Of a stretch of DNA of 42,967 bases, positions 23,089 to 32,386 are shown piece by piece. This DNA is from an uncultured Chloroflexota bacterium. GTDB taxonomy: Bacteria > Chloroflexota > Dehalococcoidia > GIF9 > AB-539-J10. How positions within the stretch are numbered: position 1 is the stretch's first letter; each line of letters begins with the position of its first letter. The DNA lies in the NCBI GenBank assembly GCA_903884455.1, contig CAISEW010000055.1, forward strand, positions 1 to 42,967, read 5' to 3'. Position numbers and translations under genes: made by a program. Below the pieces are notes generated by a model. The model searched no databases. It was not told the origin of the DNA and saw nothing but the letters and a program-made list of their open reading frames with translations.

Positions 23089-26000
23089 ATGAGTAAATCT
23101 AAGAGAAGTAAGAAGAATCAACTTGGCTTAGGGGATGAGCTATATGGGACCAGACTTGGAGAGTTCCGTGATCGTTCGCCAAAGAAATCTGGTACTGACC
23201 TATTTATCATAGATAACAGTGATGAAGACTGGAAAGTAAGAGATTATCTCCATGATTGGTGCCAGCTTTCTCAATCGATTGATATAGCAACAGGGTTTTT
23301 CGAAATTGGCTCTTTGCTTGCTTTAGACGGTGAATGGCAAAAAGTTGATAGATTCCGGATATTAATGGGTGATGAGGTTTCTTTACGTACAAAGAAAGTC
23401 TTTGATCAAGGACTAGAAAATATCACTCGCAGATTGGATAGTAGCATAGAGATTGAAAAGGAAAATAATGACTTTTTAGTAGGTGTACCGGCGATAGTAG
23501 AAGCAATTAAAGCTAAAAAGATTGAATGTAAAGTCTATCGAGAGAACAAGTTTCACGCAAAAGCCTATATTACTAGAGCTCGTCAAGAAGTAATCGGCTC
23601 TTTCGGTCTGGTAGGCTCATCTAATTTCACCCTGCCTGGTTTGTCAAAAAACGTCGAACTGAATGTTCAAATTACTGGCAGGCAAGTTGGCGCTCTACAA
23701 GAATGGTATGAAGAATACTGGAAGCATGCTGAAGATGTGTCCCCTGAGATACTCCGTGTTATCGAAAGACATACACGTGAATATCAGCCCTTTGAAATAT
23801 ATGTTAAAGCGCTTCAAGAGTTTTTCCGCGGTCACGAAATTACCGAATCTGAATGGGAACTGACCGAATCGAAAATGCTTCCCGTACTTGACCAGTACCA
23901 AAAGGAAGGCTACTGGTCTATGGTGAAAATTGCAAGGCAATACGGCGGAGCTTTCATGTGTGATGGAGTCGGTCTTGGTAAAACCTTTATCGGGTTAATG
24001 CTTATCGAACGATTGATTATGCATGAGAGGAAACGAGTTGTCTTATTCGTCCCGAAAGCTATCCGGAAAGATGTTTGGGAAAGGGATATTCGTCGATACC
24101 TTCCCGATTTATGGGGAGATTTCAGTAATTTGGCAATTTTTAATCACACTGATCTGAGTAGAGAAGGTGAATTTCCTCGAAGATTCGAAAAAATAACAGA
24201 AATGGCTGATGCTATCGTCATTGATGAAGCACATCATTTTCGGAATCCAGGAATCAAAGGCACTGGCGAAAAAAAGCCTTCCCGCTACTGGAAGCTGTTT
24301 GACCTCATCGGTGGTTCTCATGGCACCAAACAGGTCTATATGTTGACAGCCACTCCGATTAATAACCAGCTTGACGATCTCCGACATATGATTGAGTTAT
24401 TTTCACGACAAAGAGAGGATTACTTTAAATCCACGCTGGGTATCCATTCCTTGAAGGGACGCTTTATCATGATGGAGCGTGAACTTAAGAAAAAAACAGA
24501 AACGAAGCAAACGGACGATGAACCGATGAGCACAGATACTAGTGAAGCTGAGAAGGTTCTCAGTTCTGATAATTTATTTAATGCCCTGGTTGTGCAGAGG
24601 AGTAGGGCCTATGTTAAGCAGAGCCAAATACAAGAAGGCGGCAGGATTACCAGTTTCCCAGAGCGAAAGCCCCCGCAAGTTGCACAATATTCAGTAAGAA
24701 AAACCTACGGCAAACTGCTCGATGATGTCGACAAGGCTTTTAAGAAAGAAAAGGCTCTTTTCGTCCTCGGCATTTATTACCCTCTCTATTACTACAAAGG
24801 ACCTGACACCACAATTGATCCCATGCTCCATGGTCGACAGAGACAGGTCGTTAGTCTGATACGGACCCAGTTTCTCAAGCGCTTCGAAAGCTCAGCAAGT
24901 GCTTTTGAAAGTTCCTGTGATAGGTTGTTTATTAAGCTATTAGCCTGGGCAACGAAGCATAGTGAAACCGAAAGCGAGCGCCGGAGACTGGAACGCTGGA
25001 AAGAAATGCATTCAGACCTGGTTCACTATGTGCACTCGCGCCAGCTTGAACTATGGGGTAGTGATAAGGAAATCGAAGAACTGGAGGAAGACGTTATTAC
25101 CGATGAGATGTTAGAAGATATCGAGTATCTTTCCCGTGATAAGTACAAAGTTGAAGAAATACTGAATGATACAATCCTTGACCTCGACCAGATAGCTTTC
25201 TTTCTTGAGGAACTGCATAAATTTAAACCGGCAAATGATGACAAGCTGCAAGCCCTAATTAAATTATTAACGACAGACCCAGTGCTGAAAACAAACAAGG
25301 TCATTATTTTCTCTGAATTCGCTGATACGGCACGTTATCTGAGAAAGCAATTGCAAGCAGCCGGTATCGAAGGAGTTGAGCAAATTGACAGCGGTACAAA
25401 GGGAGACAGGAGCGCAATAATCAGGCGCTTCGCTCCATATTACAACGATTCATCAAGTTCTCAGTTGAAAACGAATGGCAGTAAAGAGATAAGGATTATT
25501 ATATCCACAGATATTCTTTCGGAGGGTCTCAATCTCCAGGATGCAACTCGGCTGATTAACTATGATCTACACTGGAACCCTGTTCGACTTATGCAACGCA
25601 TTGGCCGTCTTGACCGCAGATTGAATCCAGAGAATGAAGCCCGGATTATTGCAGACCATCCGGAACAAAAAGAACTGCGTGGCAATATGTCTTACTGGAA
25701 TTTCCTGCCTCCGGAAGATCTGGATGTACTTCTCCACCTATACCAGCTTGTCTCCCATAAAACTCTGCGTATTTCCAAGACCTTCGGTATAGAAGGCAAG
25801 AAACTCCTGACAGAAAAAGATGATTACGCAGCTCTTAAGAATTTCAATGAAACCTATGAAGGTAAAACGACCCTGATTGAAGACATGCATCTGGAATACC
25901 AGCGGATTCTAAAAGAACACCCCGAGCTTGCTGATAGGCTTAAAATGTTGCCAGGGCGTGTCTTCACGGGTAAAGAGCATCCCTCAAAGAAAACTCAGGC

Positions 26001-26322
26001 AGTCTTTTTCTGCTATCGGATACCGAGACCCGACTATTCTCTTGCCAGTGACGATGACGAGCATCCCTGGACCGAAGAAGCCGGCGAAACCAAGTGGTAT
26101 CTCTACGACCTGGCTACTGAAGCGATATATGAAGACCCCGCGGAAATCGTCGATATTATCCGTTCCACTCCGGAAACGCAGCGAGTATGCCGGATTGAAA
26201 AACAAACCCTGACCGATATCAGAAAACAAGTAGAAAAGCACATTAAGAACACATATCTTAAACGAGTGCAAGCCCCGGTAGGCATTCAACCTAAACTGAA
26301 AGCCTGGATGGAATTAGCATAG
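23089..26322 (+). CDS. PLD-like nuclease/SNF2-family helicase fusion
   Basis: 1077 residues. The N-terminal ~215 residues form a phospholipase-D-like nuclease domain: FHAKAYI (His155/Lys157) followed by GSSNFTLPG. A SNF2/RapA-like helicase follows: Walker A GVGLGKTF (~293), Walker B IDEAHHF (~377), TATPINNQLDDL (~420), and the C-terminal lobe with IIFSEFADTARYL (~738), STDILSEGLNLQ (~806) and QRIGRLDR (~835). Between the lobes lies a long charged, helical insertion. Such fusions occur in restriction and defence loci, where the helicase translocates on DNA and the PLD domain may cut. The methylase starts 11 bp downstream. The ribosome site before the ATG is weak. Helicase assignment is firm; the defence role is inferred from context. 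Confidence 0.85.
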   Translation: MSKSKRSKKNQLGLGDELYGTRLGEFRDRSPKKSGTDLFIIDNSDEDWKVRDYLHDWCQLSQSIDIATGFFEIGSLLALDGEWQKVDRFRILMGDEVSLRTKKVFDQGLENITRRLDSSIEIEKENNDFLVGVPAIVEAIKAKKIECKVYRENKFHAKAYITRARQEVIGSFGLVGSSNFTLPGLSKNVELNVQITGRQVGALQEWYEEYWKHAEDVSPEILRVIERHTREYQPFEIYVKALQEFFRGHEITESEWELTESKMLPVLDQYQKEGYWSMVKIARQYGGAFMCDGVGLGKTFIGLMLIERLIMHERKRVVLFVPKAIRKDVWERDIRRYLPDLWGDFSNLAIFNHTDLSREGEFPRRFEKITEMADAIVIDEAHHFRNPGIKGTGEKKPSRYWKLFDLIGGSHGTKQVYMLTATPINNQLDDLRHMIELFSRQREDYFKSTLGIHSLKGRFIMMERELKKKTETKQTDDEPMSTDTSEAEKVLSSDNLFNALVVQRSRAYVKQSQIQEGGRITSFPERKPPQVAQYSVRKTYGKLLDDVDKAFKKEKALFVLGIYYPLYYYKGPDTTIDPMLHGRQRQVVSLIRTQFLKRFESSASAFESSCDRLFIKLLAWATKHSETESERRRLERWKEMHSDLVHYVHSRQLELWGSDKEIEELEEDVITDEMLEDIEYLSRDKYKVEEILNDTILDLDQIAFFLEELHKFKPANDDKLQALIKLLTTDPVLKTNKVIIFSEFADTARYLRKQLQAAGIEGVEQIDSGTKGDRSAIIRRFAPYYNDSSSSQLKTNGSKEIRIIISTDILSEGLNLQDATRLINYDLHWNPVRLMQRIGRLDRRLNPENEARIIADHPEQKELRGNMSYWNFLPPEDLDVLLHLYQLVSHKTLRISKTFGIEGKKLLTEKDDYAALKNFNETYEGKTTLIEDMHLEYQRILKEHPELADRLKMLPGRVFTGKEHPSKKTQAVFFCYRIPRPDYSLASDDDEHPWTEEAGETKWYLYDLATEAIYEDPAEIVDIIRSTPETQRVCRIEKQTLTDIRKQVEKHIKNTYLKRVQAPVGIQPKLKAWMELA

Positions 26323-26332
26323 AGGTAATGGC

Positions 26333-29300
26333 ATGATAGAGCAGCAAAGAGTCTATCGTATCAAAGACTTGGATTCTTTGTTAGGTTTCCTGCGAGAAGA
26401 TTTGTGCTGGGATTTACCGGAAGCTAGTATTGATGATGTTTCCTTCGAATGGACCGGACTGGATCTGAACCTATCAGAAGATGTCAATGAAAAGCTTAAG
26501 GATGGGTTGATACGTCAGTTACAGCCTTTTGCCACTGATCAACCCTGGGGAATCTTCGTCGTTGAGTTCGTCACCCGTGAAGTCTCAATCATAACCTTGC
26601 GGCAAATACTCCGGTGCTTTGTAGCCAAAAGGCGCAGTGCCCGGCCTGATCTCCCTGCCTGGCAATGCGAGAACCTTTTGTTCATCTGCGTCTATGGCGA
26701 GAACGGTTTCACCTTTGCCCATTTCAAGGGAGATAACCCCTATTCCTCGAAGTTGACCACATTCAGCTGGCATCCTGGGGAGCCTATCCGGACGGTCTGC
26801 GAATTTAACTTGCCAGCGCTTGTCTACGATTACACCTGGACACCTGAGACCTGGGTTGAAGAATGGCAGAAAGCCTTCGATGTCGAAAAGGTCAATAAAG
26901 ATTTCTACCGGCAAATCGCCCGGTTCTTCTATCGCCTTACTGGCAAAGAGGGACACCCGCGGGAACTCGTGCTGCCATACGTCGGGGATGATTTGGGTAG
27001 CATCAATATCTACGAAGAGTTTGCGATACGGCTCATCGGCCGGTCTATCTTCTGCTGGTTCCTTAAGCACAAGGTGTCCGAAGAATCCAATGTGCCACTG
27101 ATTCCTCCGGAAGCGCTATCGCTGGCTGCCGCCCGAGAGACGGAAGACTTCTATCACTCTATGCTGGAACCTCTTTTCTTCGAAGTGATGAACAAGCCGT
27201 TCAAAGACAGAAAATCCCTTCTGGTTCCCCGGTCGGAGATAATTCCGTTCCTCAATGGCGGCCTCTTTGAACCCCACTCCAACGACTTCTATCCAGGCGT
27301 CGCGAATTACGGGTTGAAGATATCATCTGCATGGTTCATCGACTTCTTCAGCCTCCTCGAGAGGTACAACTTCACCATCACGGAGAACAGTAGCATCGAT
27401 GTTGATGTGGCGGTTGACCCGGAAATGCTCGGCAGAATATTCGAAAACCTGCTGGCCGAGTTGGTGCCGGAGACTGGAGAGACTGCACGAAAGGCTACTG
27501 GGAGCTATTACACCCCGCGTGCCATCGTGAATTATATGGTGCAGGAATCGCTAAAGCAGTATTTGCTCACCAACACCACTCTCGCCGAGGAAAAGGTCAG
27601 CCGGCTACTCGGTTACGGCGGGGATGTCGAGGACTTTTCCACAGAGGAAAAATTGGCGACGGTAACTGCCCTGAGGGACATAAAGGTTATCGATCCGGCC
27701 TGTGGCTCGGGTGCTTTCCCCATGGGCGTACTGCACCGTATGCTGGCGATGCTGGAAAAGGTAGATCCGAGGCTTGAGTTATGGAGAGCGCAGTATTTGA
27801 AATCGCTCGATGGTATCGTGCGACAGACCGTGGAGAAAAACATCAGCCGTGAAAACTGGGCTTATATTCGCAAGCTGATGATAATCAGGGACTCTATTTA
27901 CGGAGTGGATATCCAGCCGGTTGCCGTGGAGATTGCCAAGCTGCGGTGCTTCCTGTCTCTGGTTGTGGATGAAATCATTATTGACTATGAGGAAAATCGC
28001 GGCGTTGAGCCACTGCCTAACCTAGAGTTCAAATTCGTGGCCGCGAACACGCTTGTGGGCTTGCCCTCCGGCGTAAGCCAGAGCGCCTTTGGGGTTACGG
28101 CTACAGTGAATAAGCTCAAAGGATTAAGAGAAGATTACCTACGTAGTTTTGGGGCAGAGAAGTCGCAGATTGAAGAAGAATTCCGGGCCACCCAACAAAA
28201 ACTGTTCGCGGAAAACGTACAGTGGGCAGTTGCGGATACACTTGTGAAACGGCTAACCGAATGGGATCCGTTCTCCTACGAATCCTGTAGCTGGTTTGAC
28301 CCGGAGTGGATGTTTGGTGTGAAAGGTGGGTTTGACACAGTGATTGGAAACCCGCCCTACCTCGAAGCTAGGCACCCGACCTTCTCGGAACAGCGAAAGC
28401 AAGAGTGCCGGACCGGAATCAATCAACGGTGGGGATCATTGGCATCAGGCATAACGCGCGGGTCAGACTTACTGGTGTACTTCATTGAAACGAGCGTGCA
28501 TATGCTTGCGGAGAAAGGCACCGGTGTCCTACTAACCCAGAACGCATGGCTGGATACTCTGTACGGCAAAGCCCTGCAGGAATTCCTGATGAAGACCACA
28601 AATGTGATTGCGATAGTTGATAGCGACTTCAAGTATTTTGACAGCAAGGTAGGGCCCAATATAAATACAATCATTTGTGTTTTCCATGGTAGATCTCCAC
28701 AGCCATCCCGTACTCTTAAATTCTTACGCTTCCACGAAAGTTTCGACGCATTACCAGTTAGCCACGACTTTGAGATTCTTAAGGGCTTAGGAAAAGTTGA
28801 TTATTCCCAGTATAGGTATTCTGACAGCCTTCTTCACGATGCTAAATGGGGGATACTATCAGGCATAGAAGATTGCCTTCTGCAGGTGTTAAAGGTTCTT
28901 CAACGGAATGGGAGCCAAATAGAGCGTATTCCGCGGCGAACCATTACGATCGGGCAGGGACTGAATCTTTCCTCCGCTCATATAGTGCATGCTGAAACTG
29001 CTAGTGATTATCCATACTTGGAATCTGCCCTGATTCCTTTCATGACCGAGGGCGCGCCGTATGTACTAGACCATGTCGGCAGTTTTCTGGTTGATGGATC
29101 CAAATTGAACACGCGAGAAAAGGCCGCACTTAGAGCTGCCGGAATTCTCCCGTTTGACGTAAAGTCAACAACAAAAGAACGCCCAGCACTCATCATGCCC
29201 CGTGGTGTGAGCCGTCACTTCTGTGCATTAAATCAAGTACACGCATTCTCCTCTAGCTTTGTTGATATTTATGACATTAATAGAGAAGAATTACTGAATT

Positions 29301-29653
29301 CAGATGTAATCCTAAACTTGTGGTTGATATTGAATTCGTCCCTAGCATGGCTCCTTCGGGAGGCCGGTGGTCGTAAGAACTTGGGCGGTGGCCTGTTGAA
29401 AGCTGAAGCTGCAGATCTAAAGCAATTTCCCATCTATTTTGACGTTGGCAACCTCAGGGCTATCCAAGCGATTTGCGATAGGGTTGCGGGCAGAGAGGTA
29501 TTGGAGACACCAGAAGAACTGGACACACCAGAGCATAATGCCATCGATGACTTGGTATTTCGGAAGCTGAATATCACTGAAAAGCTAAGGCACGAAATTG
29601 TTGACTGTTTGAAGAGAAGGATATCGGTACGCTCTTCAAAATCGACCACTTGA
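26333..29653 (+). CDS. Eco57I/COG1002-like adenine-N6 DNA methylase
   Basis: 1106 residues. SAM-binding motif I is VIDPACGSGAFPMG (~452-465), catalytic motif IV is VIGNPPYLEA (~670-679), and a pre-motif segment TGSYYTPRAIVNYMV precedes them. These are the hallmarks of gamma-class adenine methylases in type IIG, type I-like, BREX and DISARM systems. The C-terminal third resembles a target-recognition domain (GLNLSSAHI, then KNLGGGLLKAEAADLKQFP). The first ~350 residues are not recognised; I saw no clear PD-(D/E)XK motif, so nuclease activity may lie in the PLD domain upstream. A GAGGT site precedes the ATG. It starts 10 bp after the helicase stop and the next gene follows 10 bp after its own. 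Confidence 0.85.
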   Translation: MIEQQRVYRIKDLDSLLGFLREDLCWDLPEASIDDVSFEWTGLDLNLSEDVNEKLKDGLIRQLQPFATDQPWGIFVVEFVTREVSIITLRQILRCFVAKRRSARPDLPAWQCENLLFICVYGENGFTFAHFKGDNPYSSKLTTFSWHPGEPIRTVCEFNLPALVYDYTWTPETWVEEWQKAFDVEKVNKDFYRQIARFFYRLTGKEGHPRELVLPYVGDDLGSINIYEEFAIRLIGRSIFCWFLKHKVSEESNVPLIPPEALSLAAARETEDFYHSMLEPLFFEVMNKPFKDRKSLLVPRSEIIPFLNGGLFEPHSNDFYPGVANYGLKISSAWFIDFFSLLERYNFTITENSSIDVDVAVDPEMLGRIFENLLAELVPETGETARKATGSYYTPRAIVNYMVQESLKQYLLTNTTLAEEKVSRLLGYGGDVEDFSTEEKLATVTALRDIKVIDPACGSGAFPMGVLHRMLAMLEKVDPRLELWRAQYLKSLDGIVRQTVEKNISRENWAYIRKLMIIRDSIYGVDIQPVAVEIAKLRCFLSLVVDEIIIDYEENRGVEPLPNLEFKFVAANTLVGLPSGVSQSAFGVTATVNKLKGLREDYLRSFGAEKSQIEEEFRATQQKLFAENVQWAVADTLVKRLTEWDPFSYESCSWFDPEWMFGVKGGFDTVIGNPPYLEARHPTFSEQRKQECRTGINQRWGSLASGITRGSDLLVYFIETSVHMLAEKGTGVLLTQNAWLDTLYGKALQEFLMKTTNVIAIVDSDFKYFDSKVGPNINTIICVFHGRSPQPSRTLKFLRFHESFDALPVSHDFEILKGLGKVDYSQYRYSDSLLHDAKWGILSGIEDCLLQVLKVLQRNGSQIERIPRRTITIGQGLNLSSAHIVHAETASDYPYLESALIPFMTEGAPYVLDHVGSFLVDGSKLNTREKAALRAAGILPFDVKSTTKERPALIMPRGVSRHFCALNQVHAFSSSFVDIYDINREELLNSDVILNLWLILNSSLAWLLREAGGRKNLGGGLLKAEAADLKQFPIYFDVGNLRAIQAICDRVAGREVLETPEELDTPEHNAIDDLVFRKLNITEKLRHEIVDCLKRRISVRSSKSTT

Positions 29654-29663
29654 TGATGGAGAC

Positions 29664-30275
29664 ATGCCTATGGAAATCGAATATACCATTTGTCAAATTC
29701 AGTCCGGCGAGATTTCACTAGCGGCCAAGACTCATAGACGACTGGATGGCGACCCACGTTTAGAGGTAAGGCTCACTCGAGGTCGGGTTACTTGGAGACT
29801 GCTTAATCTCGTGGACGGCACGCCAGAGACTTTGGTAGGAATGCCACGCCGAAACCATGTTGACTTCTATTTTCTTTATGAGAATCTGAAGAGCTTACTT
29901 GCGGGGTTTCCTCGTCCAACTGTGCCAGCAAATCCTGATTTGCGACTATCCGCCGTTAGTTCAGCCGGCACGGAGCGTCAGGGAGGTAAGCGAGTACGCA
30001 TTGTTGTGCCGGTACATCGCTACCCCTTGCTCTCGGTAGAACTGCATGTGGTACAAGCTCCATCCTTTTCTGCTACAGGAATCGAACCATATATGCACAT
30101 GGATGTCGAAAGCACCCCGACTGGCTTGTACGGTGGAGAAACCTTTGAGATCCATTTTGGCATTCAGGCTAACTTTGAGATAACAGGACCATTTTCGGGT
30201 AGTATGAGTAGTGCACTCATCCAGATGCAGCCGGACGTATATGCTACCGTACATAGTGACATGAGGTATCTATAG
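29664..30275 (+). CDS. Unrecognised protein in methylase/helicase row (203 aa)
   Basis: I do not recognise a family. The 203-residue product appears largely beta-stranded, with alternating hydrophobic stretches such as RVRIVVPVHRYPLLSVELHV and FEIHFGIQANFEITGP, and no cysteine cluster, membrane segment or nucleotide motif. A GGAGA site lies just before the ATG. It begins 10 bp after the methylase stop, so it is almost certainly cotranscribed and a candidate component of the same system. An in-frame ATG six bases downstream is an alternative start. Confidence 0.65.
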   Translation: MPMEIEYTICQIQSGEISLAAKTHRRLDGDPRLEVRLTRGRVTWRLLNLVDGTPETLVGMPRRNHVDFYFLYENLKSLLAGFPRPTVPANPDLRLSAVSSAGTERQGGKRVRIVVPVHRYPLLSVELHVVQAPSFSATGIEPYMHMDVESTPTGLYGGETFEIHFGIQANFEITGPFSGSMSSALIQMQPDVYATVHSDMRYL

Positions 30276-30399
30276 ATACTGCCAGGGCATTTGGAACCAT
30301 CCTTCAGTTTGAAATAATCCTTATGAGGGAATCCCAACAGACGCCGTGCTAACTAATCCGCTAGAAATCGCGTAATATAGTTTTTGGAGGTTCTCACAA

Positions 30400-31110
30400 A
30401 TGAATATCAAGGACGTCACGCTGAGTAAGATAGCGATGGCCGGGTTCTTGTTCAACTCTCTCACCCCTTATAACACTTCGCTCGTGAATTTCAGATCTGC
30501 TATCGGCGATCGATTGGACCTCTCCATTCAAGAGCATCGCGCCGCCCTGATGAACTGGTTGAACGACTGGGGGTGTAGACACCTTTCGAAAGGTCAACAC
30601 CAAGTTGCGTCTAAAAATATTTCGGAGTGGTATAAACAGGATTGCGCTACTTTGTTTAGCGATAAGACCCCTCTTTGGCAACTTAAAGATCAAGAAACTG
30701 AGGCTGCTGCTAATGCTTACGGTTCCCTTAAGGACAGGATAGGGGCACGGCGGTCTCGCTATGGCAATGAATCAGAGGTCCATATTGGCCCAACCGCAGC
30801 CTCCAAAATCCTCTTCGCCATCAGGCCGAAGGCGTTGATGCCCTGGGATGAGGCAATGCGGGAAAGCTTCAAATGTGATGGTAGTCCTAAATCGTATTTC
30901 AAGTACCTGAAGATAATCAGAGATCTTACTTTACACATCGGCGACCTATGCAGGAATAAAGGGTTCCAAATTGACGACCTTCCCCAAAAACTGGGGCGAC
31001 CAAATTCCACAGTGCTGGCACTTGTCAACGAGTATATCTGGATCACCGAGACAAGGAAGATTGAACTGCCTTCATCGGAAACACTCACGCAATGGGCATC
31101 GCTCGGTTAA
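30400..31110 (+). CDS. Unrecognised protein at end of methylase/helicase row (236 aa)
   Basis: The 236-residue product is basic and helical in appearance. A central motif IGPTAASKILFAIRPKALMP is followed by WDEAMRESF, loosely reminiscent of helix-hairpin-helix segments in DNA-repair-like proteins; that resemblance is weak and not a family call. A strong TTGGAGG site (ending 30390) precedes the ATG by nine bases. It is separated from the 203-residue gene by 124 bp containing a TAATAT box, so it may have its own promoter. The stop codon is two bases before a hairpin-forming repeat. Confidence 0.65.
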   Translation: MNIKDVTLSKIAMAGFLFNSLTPYNTSLVNFRSAIGDRLDLSIQEHRAALMNWLNDWGCRHLSKGQHQVASKNISEWYKQDCATLFSDKTPLWQLKDQETEAAANAYGSLKDRIGARRSRYGNESEVHIGPTAASKILFAIRPKALMPWDEAMRESFKCDGSPKSYFKYLKIIRDLTLHIGDLCRNKGFQIDDLPQKLGRPNSTVLALVNEYIWITETRKIELPSSETLTQWASLG

Positions 31111-31112
31111 CA

Positions 31113-31173
31113 CCGCGAATTCCAGGGACATCATACTAATCAGGCCTGCTACAAATCAGGCATTATGCCGCGG
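31113..31173. repeat. CGCGAATTCC hairpin repeat, copy 1
   Basis: It begins CCGCGAATTCC and ends CCGCGG, with an inner hairpin GCCTG (31144-31148), loop CTACAAAT, CAGGC (31157-31161). It is about 85% identical over ~53 bp to the copy at 32143. The outer arms CCGCG (31113-31117) and CGCGG (31169-31173) also pair. It sits two bases after the 236-residue gene. Confidence 0.7.
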
Positions 31174-31490
31174 AGTCTTGTACCTAAAGTAATGCTTCAT
31201 TCACTTGCTCATTTTGGGGTGGCTGCGCAGGTTTGCGATTATTTGAACGATAAATAACCCGAGCATAGTGAGCCCCCTCTCTAGTCTCTAGCCTCCAGCC
31301 TCCAGCCCCTAGGCTGTTTGGCATTTAGGCATTTGGGCTTCGTTTGTCATTTGAGCTTTCGCATTTGAATTTCGTCTATTAGTCGAGCTCTTCTACTGAC
31401 TACTGGCTCCTGACTACTGTCTACTGTCCACTACGCGCCAATTTCCCCTTGTTCGAATAAACAATTCATGTTAATCTCTGCTTAGAACTC
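31174..31490. repeat. Low-complexity word repeats
   Basis: Nothing coding is seen. It holds CCTCCAGCCTCCAGCCCC-type words (~31270-31312), TTTGGCATTTAGGCATTTGG-type words (~31316-31375) and ACTGACTACTGGCTCCTGAC-type words (~31393-31432). These look like degenerate short tandem words rather than a defined element. Confidence 0.55.
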
Positions 31491-31907
31491 GTGTGTTGCC
31501 CTGATAAATCAAATCCCGCGGGTGAGGTTTCTCAAAACCTGACTGCAAATCAAACACAGATTAAAAGGAAGCGCGGTGGCCAGAAAGGCAACCGGAATGC
31601 CCGCAAACATGGCTTCTATTCCGGTACCCTTAGCCCTGCCGAAACATCCCAACTGTGGAACATTACGAATCTGGAAGGCGTTGACCCTGAAGTAGCGTTC
31701 ATTCGCGTCAAGTTACAGTCTTCTCTTCAGTACAACCCTGGTAACCGCCGCGTAATCAGAGAAGCCTCCAGATTACTCGTAAAATGGTATTCTGCAAATT
31801 ACCGGTTGGACCCGACCGACCGCAACTACCTGAAAACTGTTGTCGAGAATCTTTTGGGAATTGCCTCCATGCGTCAGTCCGCCAGCGCCCACGGCTCGCA
31901 AATATAA
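31491..31907 (+). CDS. Small hypothetical protein with GGQxGNxNAxKHGFYS motif
   Basis: A 138-residue basic protein. The diagnostic segment is RGGQKGNRNARKHGFYSG (residues ~28-45), a motif I associate with small hypothetical proteins scattered in anaerobe genomes and resembling the N-terminus of some phage small-terminase-like proteins. The remainder is helical and ends NYLKTVVENLLGIASMRQS. The start is a GTG without a clear ribosome site; no in-frame ATG precedes the motif. It lies between the two copies of the hairpin repeat, which hints at a mobile or repeat-borne gene. Function is unknown. Confidence 0.6.
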   Translation: MCCPDKSNPAGEVSQNLTANQTQIKRKRGGQKGNRNARKHGFYSGTLSPAETSQLWNITNLEGVDPEVAFIRVKLQSSLQYNPGNRRVIREASRLLVKWYSANYRLDPTDRNYLKTVVENLLGIASMRQSASAHGSQI

Positions 31908-32350
31908 AGGGCAAACCGACGAAACGAATCGTGTGTACTTTAACAATTGAATCCGCCGGAGGTAATCGTCTTACGTATGAAAAAGAGCTGTTGAACTCCC
32001 GAAAAAACAGCCATTTTTGCAGAACGAATCATCCCGGCCTCCCCCATGTTCTGCCCCCTATGAGCCAAATGACAACATTCTTCGCATATATGCTCGGAAT
32101 GACAGGAATGGCCGGGGATCTGGCAATGACACGCCGCTAGGACGCGAATTCCGGGGACACCATACCAATCAGACCTGCTACAAATCAGGTATTATGTCCC
32201 CAGAATACCACAAGGACGTAGCTCCCAAATGTGCGTTGCACTTTCCTTACGATTGCGCAAGGCAGAGAAAGGCCTTAGTTAGAGGAAAATGTGTATTCTG
32301 GGTCATTTAAGTAGCAACTGATGCCCATTTGAAGGTTCAAGAACGGAAAT
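31908..32350. other. Gene-free stretch with repeat remnants
   Basis: No credible gene is seen. At ~32090-32130 the words GCTCGGAATGACA and GGCAATGACA resemble the TCATTGCGAG repeat family. The second hairpin repeat lies at 32143-32206. The open frames here run through the repeats. Confidence 0.45.
32143..32206. repeat. CGCGAATTCC hairpin repeat, copy 2
   Basis: This copy keeps long pairing. ATTC (32148-32151) pairs with GAAT (32203-32206), GGGGAC (32153-32158) with GTCCCC (32196-32201), and ACCTG (32173-32177) with CAGGT (32186-32190) around the loop CTACAAAT. The inner stem differs from copy 1 by a paired change (G-C to A-T), so pairing is preserved. Confidence 0.7.
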
Positions 32351-32380
32351 TTGACAAACTATTGACGGATGTGGTAGTAT
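32351..32380 (+). promoter_or_regulatory. Promoter of candidate noncoding RNA
   Basis: Consensus TTGACA (32351-32356), an 18-bp spacer and TAGTAT (32375-32380). RNA would begin near 32387, exactly at the 5' arm of the closing helix of the candidate RNA. Confidence 0.55.
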
Positions 32381-32386
32381 TAAGAT

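Noticed and set aside
23089-29653. Calling the helicase/methylase pair a DISARM system.
   Set aside because: No DrmA or DrmB is present and the PLD domain is fused to the helicase, so only partial resemblance can be claimed.
31784-32310. Two plus-strand frames of 97 and 118 residues after the small hypothetical gene.
   Set aside because: They overlap one another and read through the hairpin repeat; composition is not protein-like.
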